A stretch of DNA of 64,000 bases from Roridomyces roridus (Eukaryota; Basidiomycota; Agaricomycetes; Agaricales; Mycenaceae), in NCBI GenBank assembly GCA_029378245.1, contig JARKIF010000004.1:1426001-1490000 (forward strand). Reading direction: 5' to 3'. The notes under the pieces are model-generated. The model worked only from the letters and a program-made list of their open reading frames with translations. It was not told the origin of the DNA and ran no database searches. The translations under genes and the position numbers were made by a program. Positions 31,164 through 40,888 of this stretch are shown here, piece after piece (positions within the stretch are counted from its first letter, which is position 1; each line of letters begins with the position of its first letter).

Positions 31164-34100
31164 TCACATAACTGGAGGCGCGCCACGGCTATCCGTGGGG
31201 ACGCCCTAAAACGAATCAGCTTGGAACCCAAAACCTCAAAGAAAGGAAGAAAGAAAGAACTCACCGCCGTCCGACAAGCAGGACAATTATTCCTCCCAGT
31301 CTCAAGCCAGCGATCAATACACGTCTGGTGGAACGCGTGCTTGCACGACAAGACACGAACATCCACATCTTCAGTGTACTCGTCCAGGCAAATCAGGCAC
31401 TATTAGGCAAGAGATCAGCACAAAGCTCCCATTCATTGAGACTTTGATGGAATACGAATACACACCTGCTCCAAGCAATTCGCCATAACCCTCCCAGGCA
31501 ATGCATCGCGCTTGACGATAGCTAGCCCCGAGCGCTCGATATCCGCCTTGGTCGCCCGTGGCGGCCGGGCGGCGTAGTTCAAGAGGTCAAAGTCCCTGTA
31601 ATGCGATTAATAAGTGTGAAGAAAGAACAAGGAAATCTCACATGAGCGCCTCCAACGCCTCGATGCCACCTGTACCCGTTACGAGCCCATGGTCAGGCGG
31701 GTAATAACCTGCATAGTTGAGCATGAGCATAAGTAATCAATAATGGAGGGTAGAGACACTCACCGCCGATAACATAGATGAAGAATGTCCGGGAAGAATC
31801 CTCCGCCGTCGGTGCAGCAATGACGGGTGGGACTTCATCCCCATTCGCCGCGGTCTGTGGTAGAGGCGCCGAAGCGTCTCCAGAAGCAGAGGCAGGACTC
31901 AGCCCAGGTAACGCACCAGCCAAAGCAAGCGCAAGCGCTCTTGCTTCGGCTCTAGCTGCCTCCACCTCGGGGTCAGGTACATCAGCATTCGGCTGAACCG
32001 AACTCGTCGCTGGCTCTTCCTCTTCCTCCTCATCCGTATCGGCGCTATAGTCATCCTGGACCGAAGCCGGGGCCGAGCCCTGTGTCCCACGCCGACCCCG
32101 ACCAAGACGCCACCAAGAATGCCTGCGACTGCCCTCCCCAGAGCCAGAAACAGACCCCTCCTCCCGTCTCCTCTCCCTCTCCCCACTGCCACTGGTCCCA
32201 ACAAGCGGCTCCCTCTCCTCCGCCTCCCTCCTCCTCAAATCATCCCTCTCCCTCACCCGATCCATAGCCCTCTCAAACGCATAATCCGCCGCCACCCTCC
32301 CAGGCACTTCTTCCCAATCCGGTCGCTCAGGCCCCTCTGCACTTGCTGGCGGCTCTGTATTCCACACCCCTCCACCAGCCGCAGTCCTCACCGGCGTCCT
32401 CCCCATCCCCGGACCAGCTCCCATCGGGACACCCGGCGGCGGTGCAAACGCACCTGCAAACAAATTGCCTAGTGGCCCCCGGATGCTTTGCAGCCCGATG
32501 ACGATCACTGGGACAACAGTCTGCGGTTGTTGTGGTGGTTGCGGGGGTGTACTGGATGCGGTCGTCGGCGGAGGTGATGTCGATGTCGAGGCCTCTTCGG
32601 ATGTAGATGTTGATGGAGGCTCAGCAGTAGTGGTTGTTGCTCCAGAAGGAGCAGAGCTCGAACCAGCAGCAGCAATGGGAGGGAATCGATACAATCGCCA
32701 CCAGTTGACGGTCCCTGGCGGAGGAGCGGGCCGTGTATTGGAAGCAGCGGCGGCAGGTTCCGTTGTTGGTGGGAGTGGCGGCGGACTGGAAGCGGCTGTA
32801 GAACCCTCAGGTTCGGGTGATCCGGATACCAATTCTCCGGGAGTCGTCGCCGGAGTCGTGGCCGCCGTGGTCTCGCCTTCAGCCTCAGTGTCCTCCTCGT
32901 CGTCGTCGACCGAGTCTTCCTCTGACTCGTCCTCGTCTTCATCCTCTTCGTCATCTTCCTCCTCATCGCCTTCGGGCTCCCCGTCAGGTCTAGACCTCGT
33001 CAGGGTCTCACCAGCTCCAGCCCTGACCGGCGGCGTGCCCCCATTCAGAACAATCCGCAAATCCGACTGCAGATCAACCAAGAAGCGGTCAAACGACCCT
33101 TCTGCAGGGACGGGGGCGGTTTCCCGAGCTGAAGAATTTCCCTCGGCATTTTCTTCTGTATTGCCATCGGTAGAAGAACGGGGAGAGTTGGGAGTGCCCG
33201 AGCCAGGAAGACCCATGCCTAGTCCCAAATGGAAGGCGCGCGCCATGTCGGCGACCATGGCAGCGCGGTCTTCGTGGAAGTTGGGATGTGGGTGCGGATC
33301 TGCGGCCGGTGTCGCGGAAGAGAAGGGTGAAGAGTGATGGGGAGAAGTCGGGGATGAGGGTGCTGCTGACGAGAGGCGATCTCGGAATGGAGCCCATGGA
33401 GTGCGCCTTGGAGTGGGGTTGGTGGCAGAGGGGAAGGCAGTCGGAGGATACGAGGGGCGCCCGAGCAGTGCTTCTGTGGACCCGGTGAGGAGGGAGGCTG
33501 CAGTGGCTTGGGCAGCGACCCTGATAGAAATCGTTAGTTACAAATTGCGAAACACGACAATGTACGACGCACGTCAAGAGAGTCCCAAGGACGTCCATGC
33601 TATTGTTGCTAATCCCTGCGTCTGGAGTCGATCCAGTAGGACTTGTTCCGTCCGCAGGGGCAGCAGGTAAAAGAGAATCTGGCGTTGACGACGGGTTGGC
33701 AAGTGGCGCAGTGGGGTCGTTTGTGTGTACCACGCCTTGCACGATGACGAGGGGACCAGCAGACGGAAGTGGGCGGCCTGGGGTAGTACCAGACTGTGCT
33801 GGCACTTGTGGTGTGGTGAGTGGCGGTGTCGGGGGAGCGGGGGCAGTGATGGGGAGAGGCATCGGCGTCGGCGGGCGTTCGTGCTGGATCTCAAGCTCGT
33901 GTGCGTCGTCGTCTTGGTCTTGCTCCTCGTCCGGGTCGATATACTCGTCCTCGTGGCCATCGACCTCGGCATCTATCTCATGGACGTCGTCTGGTGGAGG
34001 CGCATCCGAAGCTATGAAGCGGGATAGACGACGGGATATACGCCGGATTCTGCTAGGGCCACTGCTGGCACTATCTGCCGCCTCGGTATTGTCGATATCT

Positions 34101-34333
34101 TGAGAACTAATTCCCTCGGTGGGCCGTCGCTTGTGGACGAGTCCGAGGAAACTATTCCGTAGCGTAGAACGACGTCTCTCTCTTGGCGTGGACCCGCCAT
34201 CTTTGGTCTGCGTCGCCGCTTCCCTCGTCGTCGACGCAGGCTCAGTGGCGGGCGTCAGTGTCCTGTCCGACTGGGCTACTGAGACTGGGGACGACGACTC
34301 GTCCCGGCTGTGGCGGGATGAGGACTGGCCCAT
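31164..34333 (-). CDS. large acidic RING-H2 finger protein, probable E3 ubiquitin ligase
   Basis: Minus strand from ATG 34333: MGQSSSRHSRDESSSP has a glycine at position 2, so it may be N-myristoylated. A long disordered, proline/serine/threonine-rich part follows, with acidic runs (GDEEEDDEEDEDEDESEEDS). Near the end lie DFDLLNYAARPPRATKADIE and GRVMANCLEQ, then the RING: CLICLDEYTEDVDVRVLSCK, HAFHQTCIDRWLETGRNNCP, ACR. All eight zinc ligands of a C3H2C3 RING-H2 are visible. The last exon probably gives GVPTDSRGAPPVM and stops at 31164, after the intron that begins right after CRTA. GC-rich antisense frames across it are shadows. Close relatives in mushrooms are uncharacterised; the ligase role is inferred from the RING. 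Confidence 0.85.
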
Positions 34334-34855
34334 GGTGATGAAGCTGAAGGTGCGGTGGAAGGATGTAAGGATGTCCCAAGCGAAGTGCACAGCAATTATG
34401 TGTGTCACTCAGTTTCCGCACGTTCCGTCAACGACCCCAGATGATCTTTGCTTCCTCTTCTGCCGTGTGCCTGCCTGGCGCCCATAGCTGTGAATCCTGC
34501 AAGCCCTCTAAGTGGCTCATTCAGCTGGCCTTCAACTGTCTGATACCGCCTCTAGGCGCTTATCAAGCTTCCACTACACCTTTGGCAGTGTCCTTTCGGT
34601 GTCTTTCCATTGGGGAACCCCAGCATCTCACGTCCGGCCAAGGAGCTTTTCTTCGTTTCTGGTGGTCAAATTCCATTGACAATGGGCTATCCGCGATTAC
34701 GGTCTTTGTCTCGAGTTTCACCACGTCAGGAGAGTTGGATTGCGTGCATCAGACGCGAATGGCATTCCACCCACTATCTGTGTCCCTGGTTAAGCACAGC
34801 TTGTCTATTTTTTCTACGCATCGCCATTGCTATTGATGACTTCGCACACAATCCA
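34334..34855. other. intergenic region
   Basis: No gene is recognised between the RING gene start and the iminopeptidase fragment. Confidence 0.35.
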
Positions 34856-35003
34856 CCTTCTTTCCTGTGCACCAAGGACAGAATACCCTTGGTCGTCGGA
34901 GAAGAGACGTTCGAAATATACTACAAGGTTGTCGGGCATGTGCCAACAATAGCCACGGATTCACCCCTCGTTATTCTGCATGGCGGTCCAGCCCTCTCGT
35001 GAT
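34856..35003 (+). pseudogene. N-terminal fragment of a proline iminopeptidase-like hydrolase
   Basis: RIPLVVGEETFEIYYKVVGH followed by DSPLVILHGGPALS is the opening of the alpha/beta hydrolase family of proline iminopeptidases, with the HGGP oxyanion motif. It stops at TGA 35001-35003 just where the family would continue. Nothing of the catalytic serine part is recognised downstream, so this is a broken copy. Confidence 0.7.
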
Positions 35004-35251
35004 CCTTTGGTTTAACTAGAGAACCTCCTAGCCTTCTTCGGCATCTCCAAAAGCACCCTCAGACACTCCTGTGGGAACACTCGCCTCAGAATTCATCAAT
35101 GCGAGAGCAGTATGTGGAGGTCGTTGGCCGATTTTTTTTGGCAAGGGTATCGGCAAACCAACTTCAGTCATTGATTGTCTTGTATCGTTTTCAAAAAGTT
35201 GAACAAAATATATATCTGACGCCCTCAAAGAAAGGTGTCTTCTACACTAAT

Positions 35252-35407
35252 TCAACGTGGTCCCGATAATACCCAATCTATTCGTTCTCCTGTATTCTGA
35301 CAACACGGGAGTGCGATATAGCGATTTCCAGAACCTCTCTCGAGTCTCTGTCGCTCGATATCTTCGGAAACGGCGCTGATTTGCGCCTCAAGCGCTGGTG
35401 CCGACAT
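35252..35407 (-). pseudogene. 5' fragment of an F-box gene
   Basis: Minus strand from ATG 35407: MSAPALEAQISAVSEDIERQ, the coiled-coil start as in the gene at 44653, then unrelated sequence. Truncated. Confidence 0.65.
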
Positions 35408-36100
35408 AAGCTGTAAAAAGGTATCAGAACGTCCATCAGCAACTTGAAGGACGGCTAGAACCGGGCCACTGTTACACTGGACAGGTAAAATTGTGTTCCA
35501 ATCGCGTAGATGATGTGCCAGTTGTCGAAAAAGATGAAATGGCGAAAGCAGAACGCAGGCGCGCCTTGGGCGCGCTGCACAAATGACCACGAACGCAAAT
35601 ACAGTTGCGCTCTTGAATGTTCGGCCAATGTTCAGGGCGGAAAACACTTGTATTGCTAGCTAAAAAGAGGGATGAAAATTCCGTTCCACAAACCCGGACT
35701 ACGCAAACGACCTCGCAAAATTTAAATCTCCCGCCGCTCCACAGACAAGTTATGCCGATAGAGGATCACGCAATCCTCAACAGCGGGTGAGTATGTCGCA
35801 CAGAAATGAATGTAAAACGGCGCATACCTAAAGAGAGAACAGATTCTCCTCGTCTGGTCCAATCCAAAAGTCCATACCACCCGCCGCCAATTCTTTCAGA
35901 GTAGAGACGATGGTCGGCGAAGCAAACTGATCTAGGGTGATGGGTTCCGTATACCCAGGGTGTAAAAAGATGCGCACATGTCGTAGTTCGGTACGACGTG
36001 CTAGGAGGCCTGGAAGCAGCGAGTTCCACCAGGTCTCTGGGAGCCGGCGAAACGCAGAGAAATGCAACTGCAAAGCCTGCAAATTTGGCAGTGTTTTGGA

Positions 36101-36614
36101 TAGTGTTCGTCACGGGTAGGGCAACCCGCCGCGGGTCACGGGTACGGGTACCTACGGGTACGGGTCCGGGTTGGCAGCTGAATTTTTTGCAGACCCGCGG
36201 GTACCCGCCTCAACCCGTGAGAATAGTACAGACACCGCCGAATACGCCTTCCGCGAGCGCGCTGAAGACGAGGACTGGCTGGAATGGTGGAAACCAATGC
36301 CGATGACGCCGCCGGTGAATTGCCGGCACTCTGCCGCTTCATTCAGGACAAATCGATCGTGGTTGATTGAACTCGGCATTTGATTGTCGATTCCACGCAA
36401 ATTTACGCGTCCTGTAGGCATATTTCAGTGCTGCATGGATGATTTCAGTGGCTAAACCCACCAGCAGCTCAAAAATCCACTGCGGGTTCCACGGGTCACG
36501 GGTCACCCGCCGACCCGCCGCCAGACCCGTACCCGTCATCGCGGGTACGGGTTTTGGCGGGTACGGGTACGGGTCGTCACGCGAATACCCGCGGGAGACC
36601 CGTGACGATCACTA
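36101..36614. mobile_element. 514-bp hAT-like MITE
   Basis: The ends TAGTGTTCGTCACGGGT and its inverted partner (reverse complement TAGTGATCGTCACGGGT) differ at one base. Exact 8-bp target duplications GTTTTGGA flank it (36093-36100, 36615-36622). The interior is full of CGGGTACGGGT-type repeats near both ends. No transposase. Confidence 0.92.
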
Positions 36615-36710
36615 GTTTTGGATGGGTGGGTTCGCGTCAAAACGAGGCCTAGTTGAACGATGACCTCCGGAAGGGGGCAGACTATCTCCAACGCAGTGAG
36701 AGTCGGTATC

Positions 36711-38132
36711 CATCAGGAAAAAGTATTCTGCGCAGTAGCTGCCACTCACTCTTTGATAGCTTGGGTAGCGTGGGTAGCCCTGGTAGACTGAGGTGAGATG
36801 CCCAGTAGCCCTTGGTAGCCCCGGTAGCTGCTGGCCTGTAACCTGGTAGCTTCTGTAGCCTTTCACTGAGTACTCAGTAGCACCTAGTAGTCCCACTCCA
36901 AGGCTCAGTAGACCTGGTAGATTTATGCTGAATGCTCAGTAGTACTCCATAGATGGTGAGGGTGAGGTGTTGAATCACCAAATCAAGTGGTAACAGAGCT
37001 CACAGAATAGTGCAATGTTCATAGGATGCTTGTGGTGATCCAGGCTCAAAGTGCATCTGTCGAATGAATAGCAAGTTCCATGGCTTTGAGGCTATACAAC
37101 TTTAGTAGCGTTAGGCGTCTGATGGCGCCTAACGATCTCGTTGATGCCTAACCTCGGCAAGCCGCCTATCCTTGGCATGTGCTTGGCTGTCTGCTACCGT
37201 GACTGCATGTCTGCCTCTCATGGTGGATTCTGAGTCCTTCCATTCACAGACGAAAATGGGGGGGAGAGGACTGATTTGGGGGCCACTCAAATGTCTCCCC
37301 AACCTAACCTAACAGAGTCTAACCGCCACTCACGGTGGATTCTGAGTTCTTCATTCACAGATGAAAATGGGGGGGAAAACACTGACTCGTGCCAACTAAA
37401 GTGTCTTCGCCCAACCAAACCTAACAGTGTCCTAACCGCCACTCACTGTGGAATCCGAGTCTTGGCAAAAGCTTGGCAATTGATGGATAGGCTGCAAATG
37501 ACATGGCAACGCCGAAGAGTTAGGCATCAGAGAGTGATCGTTAGGCGTGATGACGCCTAACGCTACTAAAACTGTCGTGCCTCCATGGCTTTTGAAATTT
37601 GAAGTCCTCAATCAAATTCTGATTCAAGTAGGCCAAGCAGATTTTATGAACCTGTGAGTCAATTTGACCATGCCAACCAGTCCCACAGTGTCATACAAGC
37701 CAAAACTACTGATTTATATGTCCCAATAATGTGTTCAAGTTGGCAGAGCAGCGGGATCTTTTGTAACTGCCGCAGAGAGGGTCACCATGTCATCAAGCTC
37801 GGCAGCAGTATCATCAAGCCCATTTAGTCTAGTAGTTACATGCTGTACTTCTGTCATTCCCTGTTCTGTTGAGGTCACCCGTTCAATTCCCAAAGGTGGT
37901 GTCCATTAATTATGCGGCAGCTGGTCCCTTTCAAAGACCTTCTTTTGCAGTACTTCCCATTCCTTCCCCATGATCTGAGAGCCCTAATAGCACTGGTAGT
38001 CGAAGCTACCGAGAGCTACCAGGCTGTGGCAGGCAGCTACCAGCAGCCTAGTAGAGGGGGACTTGGCTACCAGGCTACTGAGGCTCCGGAGAGCTACCAG
38101 AACTCCTTAACCAAGTGCTTTTTTTGCTGATG
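36711..38132. mobile_element. 1.42-kb element A with CATCAG ends
   Basis: It runs from CATCAGGAAAAAG to GCTGATG. About 200-250 bp at each end are crowded with GGTAGC/CTACCAG-type repeats. The 2-bp flank GA is duplicated, as deduced from the paralog at 44653. It holds a nested 495-bp MITE. It is a second copy, in opposite orientation, of element B at 39030. Short ends, many subterminal repeats and a 2-bp duplication fit the CACTA/CMC-like group; no transposase is present. Confidence 0.8.
37088..37582. mobile_element. 495-bp MULE-like MITE nested in element A
   Basis: The left end GAGGCTATACAAC then TTTAGTAGCGTTAGGCGT pairs with the right end (reverse complement AGGCACGACAG then TTTTAGTAGCGTTAGGCG). 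A 10-bp duplication CCATGGCTTT flanks it exactly (37078-37087, 37583-37592), a length typical of Mutator-like elements. Its middle has two and a half copies of a unit of about 115 bp containing GTGGATTCTGAGT and GAAAATGGGGGGG. Confidence 0.85.
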
Positions 38133-39029
38133 TCCCATCCAAAGTGCGACCAAGCAACTCGGTAGGTGCCCACATGAGGTAACAATCAAACGAGAGCCTC
38201 TGCAATGGTGGCGAGGACCGTGTCAAAAGCGAAACTAACTCGTTGGAATGCCCATCATTTAAAAAGCAAACCCGCAGGCCCTCAAGTTTGGGGGCTGTAA
38301 TGCATCGCAAAAATTCGTTGATTTCTGGGTCTTCTGGATCATCAGGACGGCGTCCAAAGACCAGCTGCCGTAAATTTGGGAAGACCAGAACCTCAGAGTC
38401 GGCAAGCGTGAGATCACGCAGCCTGAGGTATTGGGTTTCTAGGTTGACCAAATCGGGAGACCGCCGTACGAGTTGTCAATTGTAGCACAGGAGACCATGG
38501 GCATTCCGACTCAGAGGCAGTATGGCCGCTGATGGTCAAGCTTCGGAGGGAGGGCAGTGTCTGCGTCTCCGTTGCATCAAAGGGAATGCAAAGCGAGCTC
38601 GCATGCTCCTTCAAATCGATGCACAGGGTCTCCAGATGCTGGGAATGGCGGTGAATGAGAGCGGCTATATCGCGGTCGAAAGCTCCCTGATGATCGACTG
38701 CGTCAACGGTAATCGTTATGCGCAAGTCAAGGGGCTGATTCCCCGCGCGCTCTAACCATCTTTCGAGAACAGGCGCGAAATCTGGGGAACACGGCAGGAA
38801 AATATCAAGCGCAGTCCAAAGTGTAGGGGTGCATAATGCAATGTCGGTTCATGCATTGCAGATTCAAAGAAGAAGTATGGGGATATGGTCGATTCCACAG
38901 CCAAGCCTGCCGGAAAGGCAGTGGAGGAAGATTTCGGACGAGATTTCGAGTGGCAGTCTCGCGATCGGATCGCGTAAAGCGTTGAGCTGGCGTCGGAGGA
39001 GGCTCTTGGTGCGCTCGAGCTCCTTGGAA

Positions 39030-39959
39030 CATCAGCAGAAAATGCACTTGGATACGTAGCTCTGGTAGTTCTCCGGAGCCCCGGTAGCTGGGTAGCCAAG
39101 TACCCCTCTACTAGGCTCCTGGTAGCCACCTGCCAACGCCCGGTAGCTCTCAGTAGCTCGAGCTACCAGCGCAACTAGGCAGGGTCGCCCAATAATGAAC
39201 AATTAATTGGATTGCAAAAGAGAAGCTTCTATGGTGTTCCAAACCTAGGGAGGAATTTTTTGACTTTTGTCAGGGGCAGGATTCGAACGTGAGACCTCCA
39301 GTAAATAACAATCTCTATGACCAGACAACTAAACTACTAGACTAATTGAGCTTGCCAAAGTCCGAGAAAAGCTTGATAACAGGGTGCCACCTGTGTTGGC
39401 ACTTGCAACTTGCAAGTAATTCCCTTGCTCTACTGACTCATTCTCGGAACATGCACATATTTGATTTCTGTCTGACACCGGTCTTGTTATTGGGTGGGAG
39501 AGTCAAAACTGACTCAAAAGTCAATCAAATCTGCGTGGCCTAAGTGGTTCAGGACTTGAACTTGTTGTGAGTGTGACTTGCTCTTCATTGACAAGTAGTT
39601 TTTATTTTTTTTTGGAAATTGAATCACTACAAGCACTCTATGAACATTGCAGTATTTATGAGCTCTGTCACACCACTTGTGTTGTATTTCAACAGCTCAC
39701 CAAAAGCTCACCATCTCAGACTGGGTGCTACTGAGCACTCTGCACAAGTCTACCAGTTCTACTGACTTCAGGGGAGGGTCTATTAGGTGCTACTAAGCAC
39801 TGAGTGAAGAGCTACTGCCGCTACCAGGCTACAAACCAGAAGCTACTGAAGCTACCAAGGGCTACCAGGCATCTCACCCAATTCTACCAGGGCTCCTGCA
39901 GCTACCCGAGCTATCAAACAATGAGTGGCAGCTACTGTGCAAAAAACTTTTTCCTGATG
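39030..39959. mobile_element. 0.93-kb element B with CATCAG ends
   Basis: It runs from CATCAGCAGAAAATGCAC to TTTTTCCTGATG. The subterminal GGTAGC-type repeats match element A in inverted order: its right 190 bp match the left 190 bp of A, and its left end matches the right end of A. The 2-bp flank TT is duplicated as judged from the paralog. A tRNA-like stretch lies inside (39271-39356). Confidence 0.8.
39271..39356 (-). repeat. tRNA-related (SINE-like) segment
   Basis: On the minus strand a B-box-like GTTCGAATCC lies 3' of an A-box-like TAGTCTAGTAGTTTAG, spaced as in tRNA-derived repeats. A comparable segment is at 62881-62972. It cannot fold into a proper tRNA cloverleaf by eye, so it is not called as a tRNA gene. 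Confidence 0.45.
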
Positions 39960-40017
39960 AAACCTCGATATCTTTGGAAATCGCGCCAATTTGCGCCTCC
40001 AGCTCTTGTGCCGACAT

Positions 40018-40888
40018 GAGCTTCATCAGCCTTTTAACCATCTGATTGCCGGGTTTTGGCGGTCGTGAGGTTGTGGACAACCTCACGAGTTCGAATCCAA
40101 ACGAAGACCTTTAATTTTATCTTTCCACAATGTAATGGGGATCCATTAGAGTTCACAAAATACATTGCAAAGACTGTCCCCGCATTTTTCACCAGCAGAC
40201 TGACAGTATCAGAGCCTCCACGGAAGAAATAGAAAAATGAAATGATGCGCTGATCGAGAGTCGAACAGTGGACCTTGTGGCTTTTGGACATAAGGTTGTG
40301 AGGTTGTGGAAAATCGGCTGGTTGTCGCATTTTGGCAGAGGTTGTCAGGTCGTACGACCTGACAATCAAACTGTTAAAAGTCTGATGTTCAAAGAGACAA
40401 ACGAGTCAGAACGTGCCGGCGCTGGAAGTTGACTACATACGGCCATATTACACCGTATGTTCCAGAGTAAGTACTCCCCACCGTGCCGATGAGATGAAGC
40501 TGAGGGAGCGAAGTGGCGGAAGCAGAGGAGTGGGTCCCGGGCCGCGCCGGTGCGTTCGTAACTCGAGCCGGTGTTTGGTCGGTGATGCATTGATCTGCTT
40601 GTCTCAGACCATCATCCTGCCGCTCCTTCCTCGTCGCATTCGAAACAGATGATAACCCGATGAACATGGGCAAATTACTATTCACTGGGTTTAATACACC
40701 TCCAGTCCGTCTCAGTTACAGCGCCCCAAGCCGCTGCACTCTTGCTCATCAAAACCTCCGACGATCTATCATCTCAGACCCTCCCCACTAAACCGTATAC
40801 GGAGGCAGAGAGGAATCAAAATGCATACGAGACGTACGTAGAGAAAAATTGTGTAGAATTTTACTCGGCACACAAGTACGACGTAGAC
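40018..40888. other. upstream region of the split F-box gene, with repeats
   Basis: Contains tRNA-like bits (GAGTTCGAATCC near 40089; inverse GAGTCGAACAG near 40257) and the perfect 24-bp palindrome TTGTCAGGTCGT/ACGACCTGACAA at 40342-40365. Around 40480-40700 it resembles the region upstream of the F-box gene at 44653 (46080-46390), so the two genes were duplicated with their flanks. No gene. Confidence 0.5.
40342..40365. repeat. perfect 24-bp palindrome
   Basis: TTGTCAGGTCGT followed directly by ACGACCTGACAA; exact over 12 + 12 bp. Confidence 0.9.

Larger units (their letters stand above)
35828..40017 (-). pseudogene. F-box gene split by three transposable elements
   Basis: Read on the minus strand: ATG 40017 MSAQELEAQIGAISKDIEV, interrupted by element B (39959-39030). 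Then LRRQLNALRDPIARLPLEIS, SSEIFLHCLSGRLG, two TGA stops, WLERAGNQPLDLRITITVDA, and LVFPNLRQLVFGRRPDDPED to LGRTLDG, interrupted by element A (38132-36711). Then TLTALEIVCPLPEVIVQLGL, interrupted by a hAT MITE (36614-36101). Finally LPNLQALQLHFSAFRRLPET to FWIGPDEENLFSL, stop 35828. Without the three insertions the pieces line up along the intact gene at 44653-45978, keeping codon phase at each junction. Internal stops and a frame break near 38470 show that it is dead anyway. Confidence 0.85.

Noticed and set aside
32465..33337. 290-codon open frame on the + strand
   Set aside because: It lies antisense to the low-complexity part of the RING gene and consists of G/V/S runs that mirror that GC-rich coding sequence.
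33597..34103. 168-codon + strand frame
   Set aside because: Antisense shadow of the first exon of the RING gene; no domain.
36101..36614. CRISPR-like spacing of CGGGTACGGGT repeats
   Set aside because: Repeats are irregular, belong to the subterminal part of a MITE with a target duplication, and CRISPR arrays are not expected in a fungal nucleus.
39271..39356. functional tRNA gene
   Set aside because: Only A- and B-box-like blocks are present; the acceptor and anticodon stems do not pair.
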